Below, piece after piece: positions 33,933 to 42,561 of a DNA stretch of 64,000 bases. Source of the DNA: Oscillospiraceae bacterium (lineage in GTDB: Bacteria > Bacillota > Clostridia > Oscillospirales > Ruminococcaceae); assembly GCA_015067315.1 (NCBI GenBank), contig SVMR01000011.1, positions 1 through 64,000 on the forward strand. The letters are read 5' to 3'. The notes under the pieces are model-generated. The model worked only from the letters and a program-made list of their open reading frames with translations, searched no databases and was not told where the DNA came from. Positions within the stretch are counted from its first letter, which is position 1. Each line of letters opens with the position of its first letter. Made by a program: the position numbers and the translations under genes.

Positions 33933-35090
33933 TCAAAGAACACGGACGCGAAGAACGCCGTCGATTTGTTTAAGCTGTTCAACAAGTTCGTCGGTAACGT
34001 CCTCGTCAAAATCGAGAATTGTATAAGCGACGCTGTCGCGGGATTTGTTAACAAGGTTTTCGATGTTAAGTCCTGCGGCGGCAACTTTTTCGGTAATGGT
34101 TCCGAGCATGCCGGGTTTGTTGTGGTTGATAAGGGTTATTCTTGCGCCTGCGGCTCTTGGGAAGGAAACAGCCGGAAGGTTGACGGAATTTACGATATTT
34201 CCGTTTTCAAGATAATCCATGATTTGTTTTGCGGCCATTTTTGCGCAGTTTTCATCCGCTTCGGGAGTGCCCGCTCCAAGATGAGGAGTTGCAAAAACGT
34301 TTTTGAGTTCAAGCTGTTCTGCGGTGGGGAAATCGGTTGCGTATGCTTTTACTTTTCCGCTTTTAAGAGCTTCAACAACCGCTTCGTTGTTGATAACCGG
34401 TCCGCGGGCATAGTTGATAAGATAAACGCCGGGTTTCATCATATCAAACTGCGCTTTTCCGATGTAATCCTTTGTATCGTCGGTAAGCGGAACATGAATT
34501 GTGATATAATCGCAGGTTTTATAAATTTCATCAACTTCGTTGGTAAAATTAAGATATGCCCGGAGTTCTTTTTTTCTTGCGGGAAGAAGATAGGGGTCAT
34601 AACCGAGAACGTCCATTCCAAGGTCGCTGCAGGCTTTTGCCATTCTGGAACCGATTGCGCCTACGCCGATAATGCCGATTTTTTTGCCCATGATTTCCGG
34701 TCCGCGGAAGGCTTCTTTTCCTTTTTCAACTTCTTTTCCGGGTTCGGTGGTTTTAAGACCTTTTACCCATGCGGCCGCCGCTTCAACGTTTCTGGAAATC
34801 ATAACGATTGCCGCAATGGTAAGCTCCTTAACTGCGTTTGCATTTCCGCCGGGGGTGTTGAAAACGACAACGCCCTCTTCCGTAAGGCGGTCAACGGGAA
34901 TTGTGTTAACTCCGGCGCCGACGCGGACTATCGCTTTGAGGTTTTTGCCCATATCCACGTTGTGAAGGGGAGCGGAATGAACCATAATGGCATCCGGATT
35001 GTCAAGAACGTCGGTGATAACGTATTTATCTTTATTGTACATATCAAGGCCTGCCTGGCCGATTTTGTTATAAGTGTTAATAGTAAACAT
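33933..35090 (-). CDS. serA: D-3-phosphoglycerate dehydrogenase
   Basis: This 385-aa protein starts at ATG 35090 after AAGGAGATAATTCT; the track's earlier in-frame start lies within serC. It has the NAD-binding motif GVGAIGSRMA, the catalytic Arg in YARGPVINNEAV and the catalytic His in ATPHLGAGTPEADENC. The C-terminal ACT domain (about 315-385: ITLINHNKPGMLGTI) probably binds serine for feedback control. It oxidises 3-phosphoglycerate to 3-phosphohydroxypyruvate, the first serine step, and follows serC. Confidence 0.95.
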   Translation of the reverse strand: MFTINTYNKIGQAGLDMYNKDKYVITDVLDNPDAIMVHSAPLHNVDMGKNLKAIVRVGAGVNTIPVDRLTEEGVVVFNTPGGNANAVKELTIAAIVMISRNVEAAAAWVKGLKTTEPGKEVEKGKEAFRGPEIMGKKIGIIGVGAIGSRMAKACSDLGMDVLGYDPYLLPARKKELRAYLNFTNEVDEIYKTCDYITIHVPLTDDTKDYIGKAQFDMMKPGVYLINYARGPVINNEAVVEALKSGKVKAYATDFPTAEQLELKNVFATPHLGAGTPEADENCAKMAAKQIMDYLENGNIVNSVNLPAVSFPRAAGARITLINHNKPGMLGTITEKVAAAGLNIENLVNKSRDSVAYTILDFDEDVTDELVEQLKQIDGVLRVRVL

Positions 35091-35115
35091 AGAATTATCT
35101 CCTTGAAAGAAAAGA

Positions 35116-36192
35116 TTATTCCCTGTATCCCTTTTCAAAATCAATCATGCACTGCGCAAGGCGTTCAACGCCTTCAATGGGCATTCCGTTATAAATGGAA
35201 GCTCGGATTCCGCCGACGGAACGGTAGCCCGCAAGGCTTATCATTCCGCGGTTCTTTGCCATTTCGAGGAATGCTTTTGTGCTTTCGTCATCGGGAAGGG
35301 TAAAAGTTACGTTCATAATGGAACGGCAGTTTTTATCGGCAATTCCTTTATAAAGTTTGGAGGAATCGATAACGTCATAAAGAATCTGCGATTTTTTAAT
35401 ATTGAGTTTTTCAAGTTCAGAAACTCCGCCCTGTTCCTCGACCCATTTATAAACAAGTCCGCACATATATATTGCGAAAGTCGGCGGAGTGTTGAGCATG
35501 GAACCGGTTTTATCCATGGTTTCATAGCGGAGAAGGGAAGGAACAACAGGATCGATATCCGGAAGAACGCTTCCGCGCTTGAAAATTGCAACGGCAACTC
35601 CGGCGGGCCCCATATTTTTCTGCGCCCCCGCATAAACAAGGGAGTAATCTCTTACGTCGATTTCCGTTCCGAGAATACCGGAAGTCCAGTCGCCGATAAG
35701 GGGAGTTTCGCCGTGTTCCGGAAGTTTGCGGTACATTGTTCCGCTTGTGGTGTTGTTTCCGGTTATATGAAGATATGCGGTTCCGGGAAGAATCATGTCG
35801 TTTGTAATTTCCGGAACGCTTGTTTTTGTATCAACAATTTTATAAGCATCGCACCATCGGGAAGCTTCTTCAAAAGCTTTTTTTGAAAAAACGCCGTTGA
35901 CCGCGTGCGCGGCTTTCTGTCCTTGGCGGGCATAGTTCATTGCGACCATTGAAAACTGCATTGTTGCACCGCCCTGGCAAAAAACAACCGCATAATCGTC
36001 GGGAATATTCATGATGCGGCGAAGGGTTGCTTCGGTTTCTTCGATTATTTCTTCGTAAGGGCGAGATCGGTGACTCATTTCCATAACGCTGCAGCCTGCG
36101 CCGGGATAGCAAAGAAGATCGCGCTGCGCCTGTTCAAGAACGGGAAGCGGAAGAGCCGCCGGGCCTGCTGAAAAATTGAATAATCTTTCCAT
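35116..36192 (-). CDS. serC: Phosphoserine aminotransferase
   Basis: This 358-aa protein starts with MERLFNFSAGPAALPLPVL, the canonical SerC N-terminus, after CGGAGGTG. The PLP lysine is in VYAGAQKNMGPAGVAV (about residue 195). It transaminates phosphohydroxypyruvate with glutamate to phosphoserine. serA follows after 25 bases and the DUF1015 gene completes the unit; the phosphatase SerB is not in the window. Confidence 0.97.
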   Translation of the reverse strand: MERLFNFSAGPAALPLPVLEQAQRDLLCYPGAGCSVMEMSHRSRPYEEIIEETEATLRRIMNIPDDYAVVFCQGGATMQFSMVAMNYARQGQKAAHAVNGVFSKKAFEEASRWCDAYKIVDTKTSVPEITNDMILPGTAYLHITGNNTTSGTMYRKLPEHGETPLIGDWTSGILGTEIDVRDYSLVYAGAQKNMGPAGVAVAIFKRGSVLPDIDPVVPSLLRYETMDKTGSMLNTPPTFAIYMCGLVYKWVEEQGGVSELEKLNIKKSQILYDVIDSSKLYKGIADKNCRSIMNVTFTLPDDESTKAFLEMAKNRGMISLAGYRSVGGIRASIYNGMPIEGVERLAQCMIDFEKGYRE

Positions 36193-36356
36193 AAGCTTTT
36201 TTAACACCTCCGAAAAAATAATAATTGCCCTTATAATAATCACTTTTTATGTTAATTTCAAGCATAATATATGATTTTTGTAGGAAATACCAAATTTAAT
36301 ATAAAGTTTTATTCAATTTAACGTATTAAAGCGAAAAACTGAACGGTTTTTATTAA

Positions 36357-36368
36357 AACAATATTGTT
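36357..36368 (+). promoter_or_regulatory. 12-bp palindrome upstream of the 36.4-kb TetR gene
   Basis: AACAATATTGTT is a perfect dyad. It overlaps TTGTTC, which lies 17 bases before TAAAAT, a plausible promoter, about 50 bases ahead of the TetR start. It could be the regulator's own operator; the short AT-rich dyad is weak evidence on its own. Confidence 0.35.
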
Positions 36369-36419
36369 CTTGCATCTTTATTGTGATAAAATAAAATAAA
36401 CGAAAGGGGCTGATTAAAA

Positions 36420-37010
36420 ATGCCGAAGAAAAATTCAAGAAACACAAAAAGCAAAATTGTCGATGCGGCATGGCGCCTTTTTTATGAACAGGGATATGAC
36501 GACACAACCGTTGAGGATATAATAGAGGAATCCGGCACGTCAAAAGGTTCTTTTTATCATTATTTTGCGGGAAAAGATGCTTTGCTCAGCTCTCTTTCAT
36601 ATCTTTTTGATGAAAAATATGAGGAAATCGAAGAAGAAATAGACCCGGAAATGGGTTCCTTTGAAAAGCTTATGTATTATAACGAACAGCTTTTCGGAAT
36701 GATTGAAAACCGTATCTCAATCGATCTTCTTGCAAGGCTTTATTCTTCCCAGCTTATCACAAAAAGCGAAAAGCATCTTCTTGACCGAAGCAGAACATAT
36801 TATAAACTTCTTCGGATTACCATTAAAAAAGGTCAGGAAACCGGCGAACTTCGCGACGACGTTACAACCGGCGAAATCGTAAAAGCCTATGCTCTTTGCG
36901 AGCGCGCGCTTCTTTACGATTGGTGCATCTGCAACGGGGAATATGCCCTTCGAGAATATTCAAAACGCATGATGCCTATCTTTATGAGCGAATTCAGAAA
37001 GAAAGAATAA
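36420..37010 (+). CDS. TetR-family regulator
   Basis: This 196-aa protein has the TetR HTH TTVEDIIEESGTSKGSFYHY (about residues 28-47), followed by GKDALLSSL. The C-terminal ligand domain is rich in acidic residues at 70-85. The target is unknown. No exporter lies beside it; pfkA downstream has its own promoter and terminators intervene. The start ATG follows GAAAGGGGCTG. Confidence 0.92.
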   Translation: MPKKNSRNTKSKIVDAAWRLFYEQGYDDTTVEDIIEESGTSKGSFYHYFAGKDALLSSLSYLFDEKYEEIEEEIDPEMGSFEKLMYYNEQLFGMIENRISIDLLARLYSSQLITKSEKHLLDRSRTYYKLLRITIKKGQETGELRDDVTTGEIVKAYALCERALLYDWCICNGEYALREYSKRMMPIFMSEFRKKE

Positions 37011-37076
37011 AACAATATATATTTGGCAAAAAAGCAGATTTCACCAAAAATAACCGCAATATTTTGTGACTACTGT

Positions 37077-37105
37077 AAAAACCCGCGGAACCCCGCGGGT
37101 TTTTA
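37077..37105 (+). terminator. Terminator of the TetR gene
   Basis: AAACCCGCGG pairs with CCGCGGGTTT around AACC, followed by TTTATTT. Confidence 0.8.
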
Positions 37106-37131
37106 TTTCTGCCAAAATGCCAGTTTACATA

Positions 37132-37159
37132 TTGACAAATTTAGGTTATTATATATAAT
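37132..37159 (+). promoter_or_regulatory. SigA-type promoter of pfkA
   Basis: TTGACA (37132-37137) and TATAAT (37154-37159) with 16-base spacing, 32 bases ahead of the pfkA start, matching the consensus at every position. Confidence 0.8.
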
Positions 37160-37190
37160 AGAGAAATTCTGACAGGAGTGTTTTTTATAT

Positions 37191-38174
37191 ATGGAAAGAA
37201 AAGTTAAAAGAATAGGAATCCTTACTTCCGGTGGCGACGCACCCGGCATGAACGCGGTAATCCGTTCTGTGGTAAGAACCGCCGTCAGCAGAGGAATCGA
37301 ATGCGTCGGCATCAGAAGAGGATATAACGGACTTATTACCGGAGATATAATCCGTCTTGATTCCGACAGCGTTTCAAGAATCATCAACAAAGGCGGTACA
37401 ATGCTTTATACCGCAAGAAGCGAGGAGTTCATGACCGAAATCGGTCAGAACAAAGCCGCAGCAACCTGCAAACAGTTCGGACTTGACGGAATCGTTGCCG
37501 TCGGAGGCGACGGAACTTTCCGCGGACTTTATGCTCTTTCAAAACACGGAATCTCCGTTGTCGGTATTCCCGCAACCATTGATAACGATATAAGCTGTAC
37601 CGATTACTGCCTCGGTTACGATACCGCCGCAAACACCGCTGTTGAAGCAATCGACCGTCTTCGCGATACAATGCAGTCCCATGACCGCTGTTCCGTCGTT
37701 GAAGTTATGGGTCACAGAGCAGGTTATCTTGCTCTTTATGTCGGTCTTGCAACTTCCGCAACCGCAGTTCTTGTTCCTGAAAAAGAATTCGATTTTGAAA
37801 ACGATATTGTCGAAAACATCAGAAAAGCAAGACTCGGCGGAAGAACCCATTTTATGATCATTATGGCTGAAGGCGTCGGCAAAGCAACAAAAATGGGCGA
37901 GCGCATTGCCGAAGAACTTGCCCTTGATACAAGGGTTACAATCCTCGGTCATATCCAGCGCGGAGGAAGCCCCACGGCCCGTGACCGTGTAACTGCGGCG
38001 TCCATGGGTTATGAAGCGGTCAAAGTTCTTCTTGAAGGAAAAACAAACCGCGTAATCTGTTCCAACAACGGAAAATTCGAAGATATCGACATAGTCGAAG
38101 CTCTCAATATGAAAAAAGGTCTTGATGAAGAACAGTATGAAGTTCTTGAAGCAATGACCGGTATTTATCATTGA
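37191..38174 (+). CDS. pfkA: ATP-dependent 6-phosphofructokinase
   Basis: This 327-aa enzyme has LTSGGDAPGMNAVIRSVV at the N-terminus, the ATP-type motif VGGDGTFRGLYAL (Gly instead of the Asp of PPi-dependent forms), the catalytic PATIDNDISCTDYCLG and VVEVMGHRAGYLAL. It phosphorylates fructose 6-phosphate, committing it to glycolysis. It is monocistronic, with a consensus promoter and a terminator at 38181. Confidence 0.97.
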   Translation: MERKVKRIGILTSGGDAPGMNAVIRSVVRTAVSRGIECVGIRRGYNGLITGDIIRLDSDSVSRIINKGGTMLYTARSEEFMTEIGQNKAAATCKQFGLDGIVAVGGDGTFRGLYALSKHGISVVGIPATIDNDISCTDYCLGYDTAANTAVEAIDRLRDTMQSHDRCSVVEVMGHRAGYLALYVGLATSATAVLVPEKEFDFENDIVENIRKARLGGRTHFMIIMAEGVGKATKMGERIAEELALDTRVTILGHIQRGGSPTARDRVTAASMGYEAVKVLLEGKTNRVICSNNGKFEDIDIVEALNMKKGLDEEQYEVLEAMTGIYH

Positions 38175-38180
38175 TTTAAA

Positions 38181-38208
38181 AAAAGTGTCCGGAAACGGAC
38201 ACTTTTTT
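38181..38208 (+). terminator. Terminator of pfkA
   Basis: AAGTGTCC / GGACACTT with GGAAAC loop and T6 tail, six bases after the stop codon. Confidence 0.85.
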
Positions 38209-38285
38209 GTTTGCAAAAACTTGCATTGTTTTATGATAAAGTGATATTATATATTCGGAATATTATTTATCGGGGAGGCGAAAAA

Positions 38286-39380
38286 ATGGCAACAGAAATC
38301 ACCAACCATAAATGTCCCGCATGTACCGGACCTTTGCATTTTGTCGGCGCAAGCGGAATGCTTGAATGCGATTACTGCGGAAGCAAATTCACCGTTGAGG
38401 AAATTGAAAAGCTTTATGCGGAGGAAGAAGCAAAAGCCGCGGAAAATACTGCAAAAAAAGAAGCGGCAGAAGAGGAAATTCCGGAAAATCAATGGAGCAG
38501 CGCTGAAACAAAAAATATGAAGGTTTACAGCTGTCCTTCCTGCGGAGCGGAACTTATCTGCGATTCAACAACCGCCGCAACAAGCTGTCCCTATTGCGGA
38601 AACCCAACCGTAATTCCCGGACAGTTCACCGGCGGACTTAAACCGGATCTTGTAATTCCGTTCAAGCTTAATAAGGAACAGGCTGCCGCCGCTCTTGAAA
38701 AATATTACAAAGGAAAAATTTTTCTTCCGAATGAATTCAAAAACCGCAACCATATCGAGGAAATTAAGGGCGTTTACGTTCCTTTCTGGCTTTGCGACTG
38801 CAAAATGGAAGGAAAAGCAATGTACAGAGGCGCAAATGTAAGAAAATGGCGCGAAGGGGATTACGATGTCACCGAAACTACATATTTCAACGTCCTTCGC
38901 GAAGGAAATCTTGATTTCGAGATGATTCCGGTTGATGCTTCCACCAAAATGCCCGATGAACACATGGACGCAATAGAACCTTTTGATTACAGCGAACTCA
39001 AACCTTTTTCAACCGCATATCTTCCCGGATTCTATGCGGATAAATATGACGTCGGACAAAACGCAAGCATTGCAAGAATTTCCGAAAGAGCAAAAAACAG
39101 CATAAAAAGGGAACTGCGCGGAACGGTAATCGGATATATGATGGTAAACACCGTATCCGAAAATTATAATTTCAATAAAAAAGGCATGAAATATGCGCTT
39201 TTGCCCGTATGGATGCTCAGCACAAAATATAACGGCGAAAACTTCCTTTTTGCAATGAACGGCCAAACCGGAAAACTGATCGGCGATCTTCCCGTTGACA
39301 AGAAAAAATTCTGGGGACTTTTTGCCGCAATTGCGGCGCCCCTTTCCGTTGTTTTAAGCCTCATCTGGCTTCTTATGTGA
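38286..39380 (+). CDS. Zinc-ribbon membrane protein
   Basis: This 364-aa protein starts at ATG 38286 (GGGAGGCG upstream). Two zinc ribbons occur, CPACTG/CDYCGS (about residues 10-32) and CPSCGAEL/CPYCGNP (about 82-106), separated by an acidic Ala/Glu helix. A beta-rich domain follows and the C-terminus is a single membrane segment (about 342-362). Similar proteins in Clostridia precede TPM-domain genes, and here a TPM gene follows by 16 bases. Function unknown; a membrane-associated quality-control role is speculative. Confidence 0.85.
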   Translation: MATEITNHKCPACTGPLHFVGASGMLECDYCGSKFTVEEIEKLYAEEEAKAAENTAKKEAAEEEIPENQWSSAETKNMKVYSCPSCGAELICDSTTAATSCPYCGNPTVIPGQFTGGLKPDLVIPFKLNKEQAAAALEKYYKGKIFLPNEFKNRNHIEEIKGVYVPFWLCDCKMEGKAMYRGANVRKWREGDYDVTETTYFNVLREGNLDFEMIPVDASTKMPDEHMDAIEPFDYSELKPFSTAYLPGFYADKYDVGQNASIARISERAKNSIKRELRGTVIGYMMVNTVSENYNFNKKGMKYALLPVWMLSTKYNGENFLFAMNGQTGKLIGDLPVDKKKFWGLFAAIAAPLSVVLSLIWLLM

Positions 39381-39396
39381 AAGGGGGCGGAATAAT

Positions 39397-40194
39397 ATGA
39401 CCAAAAAGATTCTTTCCCTCATTTTTGCGGCTGTTCTTGTTTTTGCGGCCGGAATAACCGCTTTCGGCGCAACGGGCGACGTTTATTTCGATACAATGCT
39501 TATCGATTATCCGGATATCCTTTCGGATTCCGAGGAAACGGAGCTTGAAGCAAGAGCCTGGGAGATGACAAAAAAATATCATTGCGCGGTTTATATAATG
39601 ATAACCGATACCCTGGAAGGAATGGAAGCCTGGGAATATAACGAACTTTTGCACAGCGAGCTTTCCCTCGGTTACGGAGCGGAAAAAAGTTCAATAACCC
39701 TTCTTCTTTCAACCGGCGAAAGGCAGTATGATATAGCCGCTTTCGGTTACGGAAACACCGTTTTCACCGATTACGGAAAAGACGAAATGGCTGAAAGATT
39801 CGTCGAATATTTTGCTGTTGACGATTGGTACGGCGGTTTTACAAGCTATCTCGACAGTTGCGAGGAATATTTTGAACTTGCGCTTTATGAAGAACCTTTT
39901 GATGTTTCAACCGATAACGGCGGCGGAGCGGGATTTGTCGGAGTTATTATTGCGATTTTGATTTCCTGTGTTGTTGCGCTTGTGGTCTGCCTTATTTTCC
40001 GCGCGCAGATGAAAACCGCAATAAGAGCCACCGAAGCGCATAAATACGCGAAAAAACTTAATCTTACAAATCAGTATGACCTTTTCTCCCATAGAGATAT
40101 CCACAGAGTTTATAACCCGCCGCAGGACAATAACAGCGGCGGCGGAACAACCGTCAACAGCGGCGGTTTTTCCCATAAAAGCGGCGGATTCTGA
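39397..40194 (+). CDS. TPM-domain protein
   Basis: This 265-aa protein has a signal peptide (about 1-24, ending FGA-TG), a TPM domain (about 28-165: LIDYPDILSDSEETELE; ILLSTGERQYDIAAFG-like strands; TDYGKDEMAERFV), a membrane helix (about 178-202) and a Gly/Ser/Asn-rich tail ending in SHKSGGF. TPM domains face outward and are linked to photosystem assembly in plants and to unknown surface functions in bacteria. It is co-transcribed with the zinc-ribbon gene and ends at the terminator at 40209. Confidence 0.9.
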   Translation: MTKKILSLIFAAVLVFAAGITAFGATGDVYFDTMLIDYPDILSDSEETELEARAWEMTKKYHCAVYIMITDTLEGMEAWEYNELLHSELSLGYGAEKSSITLLLSTGERQYDIAAFGYGNTVFTDYGKDEMAERFVEYFAVDDWYGGFTSYLDSCEEYFELALYEEPFDVSTDNGGGAGFVGVIIAILISCVVALVVCLIFRAQMKTAIRATEAHKYAKKLNLTNQYDLFSHRDIHRVYNPPQDNNSGGGTTVNSGGFSHKSGGF

Positions 40195-40208
40195 TAACTG
40201 AAAAAATG

Positions 40209-40236
40209 AAGGCAGCCTTTTCGGCTGCCTTTTTTA
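40209..40236. terminator. Terminator between TPM and nitroreductase genes
   Basis: AAGGCAGCC / GGCTGCCTT stem with TTTTC loop and T6 tail. It lies at the convergence of the TPM (plus) and nitroreductase (minus) genes. Confidence 0.85.
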
Positions 40237-40743
40237 TTTTATATAATGCACTTTTTTCTCGCTGAACTGGTCCCGGGGTTCCGGGTTTTCCGCCGGATGA
40301 CCGATATGGATTATGTTGAGCGGAACGGTTTTTTCCGGAAGGTAAAGAGCTTCCCGAACCTTCTTTTCCGCGGTTTTCATCGGATGAACTCCGCACCATA
40401 CCGCTCCGAGTCCAAGGTCCGTTGCCCGGAGAAGAATGTTTTCCGTTGCGGCACTGCAATCCTGAATCCAGAAAGGGGAGAGCTGCAGAGGAAGAGCTTT
40501 TGATAAATTTCCGCAGACAACAATCGAAAGGGGAGCGGTTATTTTTGAATATCTTGCCGCTTTGCGGAGATTTTCAAGAGTTTGGGGATTCGTTACAACG
40601 TAAAATTCCCAGGGAGTTCTGTTGCAGGCGGAAGGTCCGCTCATTCCCGCGTGGAGAAGTTCGATGATATCTTCATCGGAAACGGGTTCTTCGGTGAATT
40701 TCCGGATACTTCTCCGGTTAAGCAAAGCTTCTTTAAGTTCCAT
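40234..40743 (-). CDS. Nitroreductase-family protein
   Basis: This 169-aa protein starts with MELKEALLNRRSIRKFTEEP, the FMN-binding N-terminus of the family, then AGMSGPSACNRTPWEFYVV and LRATDLGLGAVWCGVHP. Such enzymes reduce nitro or other conjugated substrates with NAD(P)H. Its start lies 4 bases beyond the stop of the B12-radical SAM gene, so it is translationally coupled to it; the upstream ribosome site is weak. Confidence 0.9.
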   Translation of the reverse strand: MELKEALLNRRSIRKFTEEPVSDEDIIELLHAGMSGPSACNRTPWEFYVVTNPQTLENLRKAARYSKITAPLSIVVCGNLSKALPLQLSPFWIQDCSAATENILLRATDLGLGAVWCGVHPMKTAEKKVREALYLPEKTVPLNIIHIGHPAENPEPRDQFSEKKVHYIK

Positions 40744-40747
40744 TTTA

Positions 40748-42445
40748 TCAACAGCTTTCGTAATAAATTTTTTTGAGCATGTATTTTCCGGTAACAGGGT
40801 TTTTGTTCTCGTAATCCGCAAAAACAGCGGCTTTTTCGCTTTCAAGAAGGGCAAAACCGCGTTTTATTCCGGGTTTTCGCTTGTTTTCTTCTTCGGATTC
40901 TATTGCAATACGGATTTTCTTGATATCCGGATTTCTGACTTTGAGCACCTCAGGAAGTTTGCCGGATGAATTTGAGCACAGTCTGTCGCATATCATCTTA
41001 TCTTTGAGCACGGAAGGTTCGATTCCGTCAAGACCGGAAAGATATCCGAAAGCCATTTCGGTGTAATCATCAAGGGAAACAAGAGGTCTTGAATGTTCCG
41101 CGGCATAGATTCCGAAATTTCTGAAGAATTCAAAAGGCGATGAGGAGGTTTTTTCAAGAACGTAATCGACCGTTTCAATAAATCTTCCGCTGTTATAAAG
41201 CCTTTCAAGGGCGTCTTCAACTTTATGGAGAAGCGCAAGGTCGTTTTCGTTGGTCCATTGGGTGGAAATAACCTCATAAGGCGGTTCTTTCGAAAATTCG
41301 CAGGGGTATTTTTCTGAATCTTCGCGCATCTGAGCACCGTGGAGAAGTTTCAGAAAACCAAGCTGGAGCATATTGGAACGGAGATTGAAACCGATATCAA
41401 AACTGTGCTCAAAACTTTCAATATCCTCAAAAGGAAGCCCCGCGATAAGGTCGATATGGATATGAAGATTTCCGGGAGCAAGCAGTTTTTTTATATTTTC
41501 GATGAGCTTTGCGGTATCGGTTTTTCGGTTTATATATGCAAGGGTCTTTTCGTTGAAACTCTGCATTCCTATTTCAAGCTGAATGGAGCCTTTTGGCGCG
41601 GAATTGAGGATTTTTATTGATTCTTCGTCAAGAATATCGCCGGCGATTTCAAAATGGAAGCATACGTTTTCCGGAATTCCTTTTCCGTGCTCATCGATTA
41701 CAAACTGCCAGAGTTCCTTGGCTCTTTTTCGGTTTGCGTTGAAAGTTCTGTCAACAAGCTTAACGGTCTGGGTGCCGCTTTTTGCAAGAAGAAGCATCTC
41801 TTTTTTCGCTCTTTCAATATCAAAAAAACGGACTCCGCCGCATCTTCCGGAAAGGCAGAAAGCGCAGGAATATGGGCATCCGCGGCTTGTTTCAAGATAA
41901 GCGATTCTTCCGTGAAGGTTTTCAAAATATTCTTCGCAATAGGGCGAAGGGGGTTCTTCTTCGGAAATATAAGGTTCGTTTACAATGATTTTATCGTCTT
42001 TGCGGAAGCAAACGCCGGGAATATCGAAATCTCCGTTGTTTTTAATTGCGCCGCAAAGGGCGGCAAAAGGATATTCCCCTTCGCCGGAAACAATGAAATC
42101 GCACCAGTTGTTATTCTTGAGTACATCAACTGGATTATAGGAAACTTCCGGTCCGCCAAGAATTATTATGCTTTCGGGCAATGCTTCGCGAAGCATTTTT
42201 CCGAGAACAAGTACGGTATTTATGTTCCAGATATAGCAGGAAAGACCGATTATATCCGGCTTTTCAGCGGTTATTCTTTCGAAGATTTTTTCAATGGGTT
42301 CGTTAATCGTTCCCTCAACAATTTTGCAGTTATGTTCGTCTTTTGAAAATTTCCGGATTCCCGCAAGAAGACACCAGGGCGCAAGAGGGGAATGGACGTA
42401 TTTTGAGGCAAGGGAACAGAGAATGATTCTATTATTTTTATCCGT
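40748..42445 (-). CDS. B12-binding radical SAM protein, N-terminal start unclear
   Basis: The reading frame is open from about 42457 with no ATG, GTG or TTG until ATG 42196, which would delete the first 83 residues. Those residues are clearly coding: SLASKYVHSPLAPWCLLAG, DIIGLSCYIWNINT. They form the first half of a cobalamin-binding domain, continued by LGGPEVSYN after the ATG. An ACG at 42445 has AGAAGGG 7 bases upstream. The radical SAM core has SRGCPYSCAFCLSGRCGG with CX3CX2C. A C-terminal DUF4080-like part follows. It probably acts as a methyltransferase or similar enzyme of unknown substrate; the start may be ACG or reflect a mutated ATG. Confidence 0.82.
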   Translation of the reverse strand, partial: TDKNNRIILCSLASKYVHSPLAPWCLLAGIRKFSKDEHNCKIVEGTINEPIEKIFERITAEKPDIIGLSCYIWNINTVLVLGKMLREALPESIIILGGPEVSYNPVDVLKNNNWCDFIVSGEGEYPFAALCGAIKNNGDFDIPGVCFRKDDKIIVNEPYISEEEPPSPYCEEYFENLHGRIAYLETSRGCPYSCAFCLSGRCGGVRFFDIERAKKEMLLLAKSGTQTVKLVDRTFNANRKRAKELWQFVIDEHGKGIPENVCFHFEIAGDILDEESIKILNSAPKGSIQLEIGMQSFNEKTLAYINRKTDTAKLIENIKKLLAPGNLHIHIDLIAGLPFEDIESFEHSFDIGFNLRSNMLQLGFLKLLHGAQMREDSEKYPCEFSKEPPYEVISTQWTNENDLALLHKVEDALERLYNSGRFIETVDYVLEKTSSSPFEFFRNFGIYAAEHSRPLVSLDDYTEMAFGYLSGLDGIEPSVLKDKMICDRLCSNSSGKLPEVLKVRNPDIKKIRIAIESEEENKRKPGIKRGFALLESEKAAVFADYENKNPVTGKYMLKKIYYESC

Positions 42446-42494
42446 ATTTTCGCCCTTCTTTCAAATAATACTTGAAAATACAGCAGATTGTGAT

Positions 42495-42533
42495 AAAATA
42501 ATCTGGGTTATTAATATTATAACAGATTATTTT
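42495..42533. promoter_or_regulatory. Inverted repeat between the divergent B12-radical SAM and PPTase genes
   Basis: AAAATAATCTG (42495-42505) and CAGATTATTTT (42523-42533) are perfect complements 17 bases apart. A further CAGATT half-site (42484-42489) precedes them. The dyad lies in the divergent promoter region and could be an operator for either gene; the AT-rich spacer would also suit a promoter. Confidence 0.45.
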
Positions 42534-42561
42534 ATAAAGTAAAGAATCGGGAGGTGTTCCT

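Noticed and set aside
36357-36368. 12-bp dyad as a strong TetR operator
   Set aside because: Kept only as a weak feature. A 12-bp AT-rich dyad is expected by chance in such intergenic DNA.
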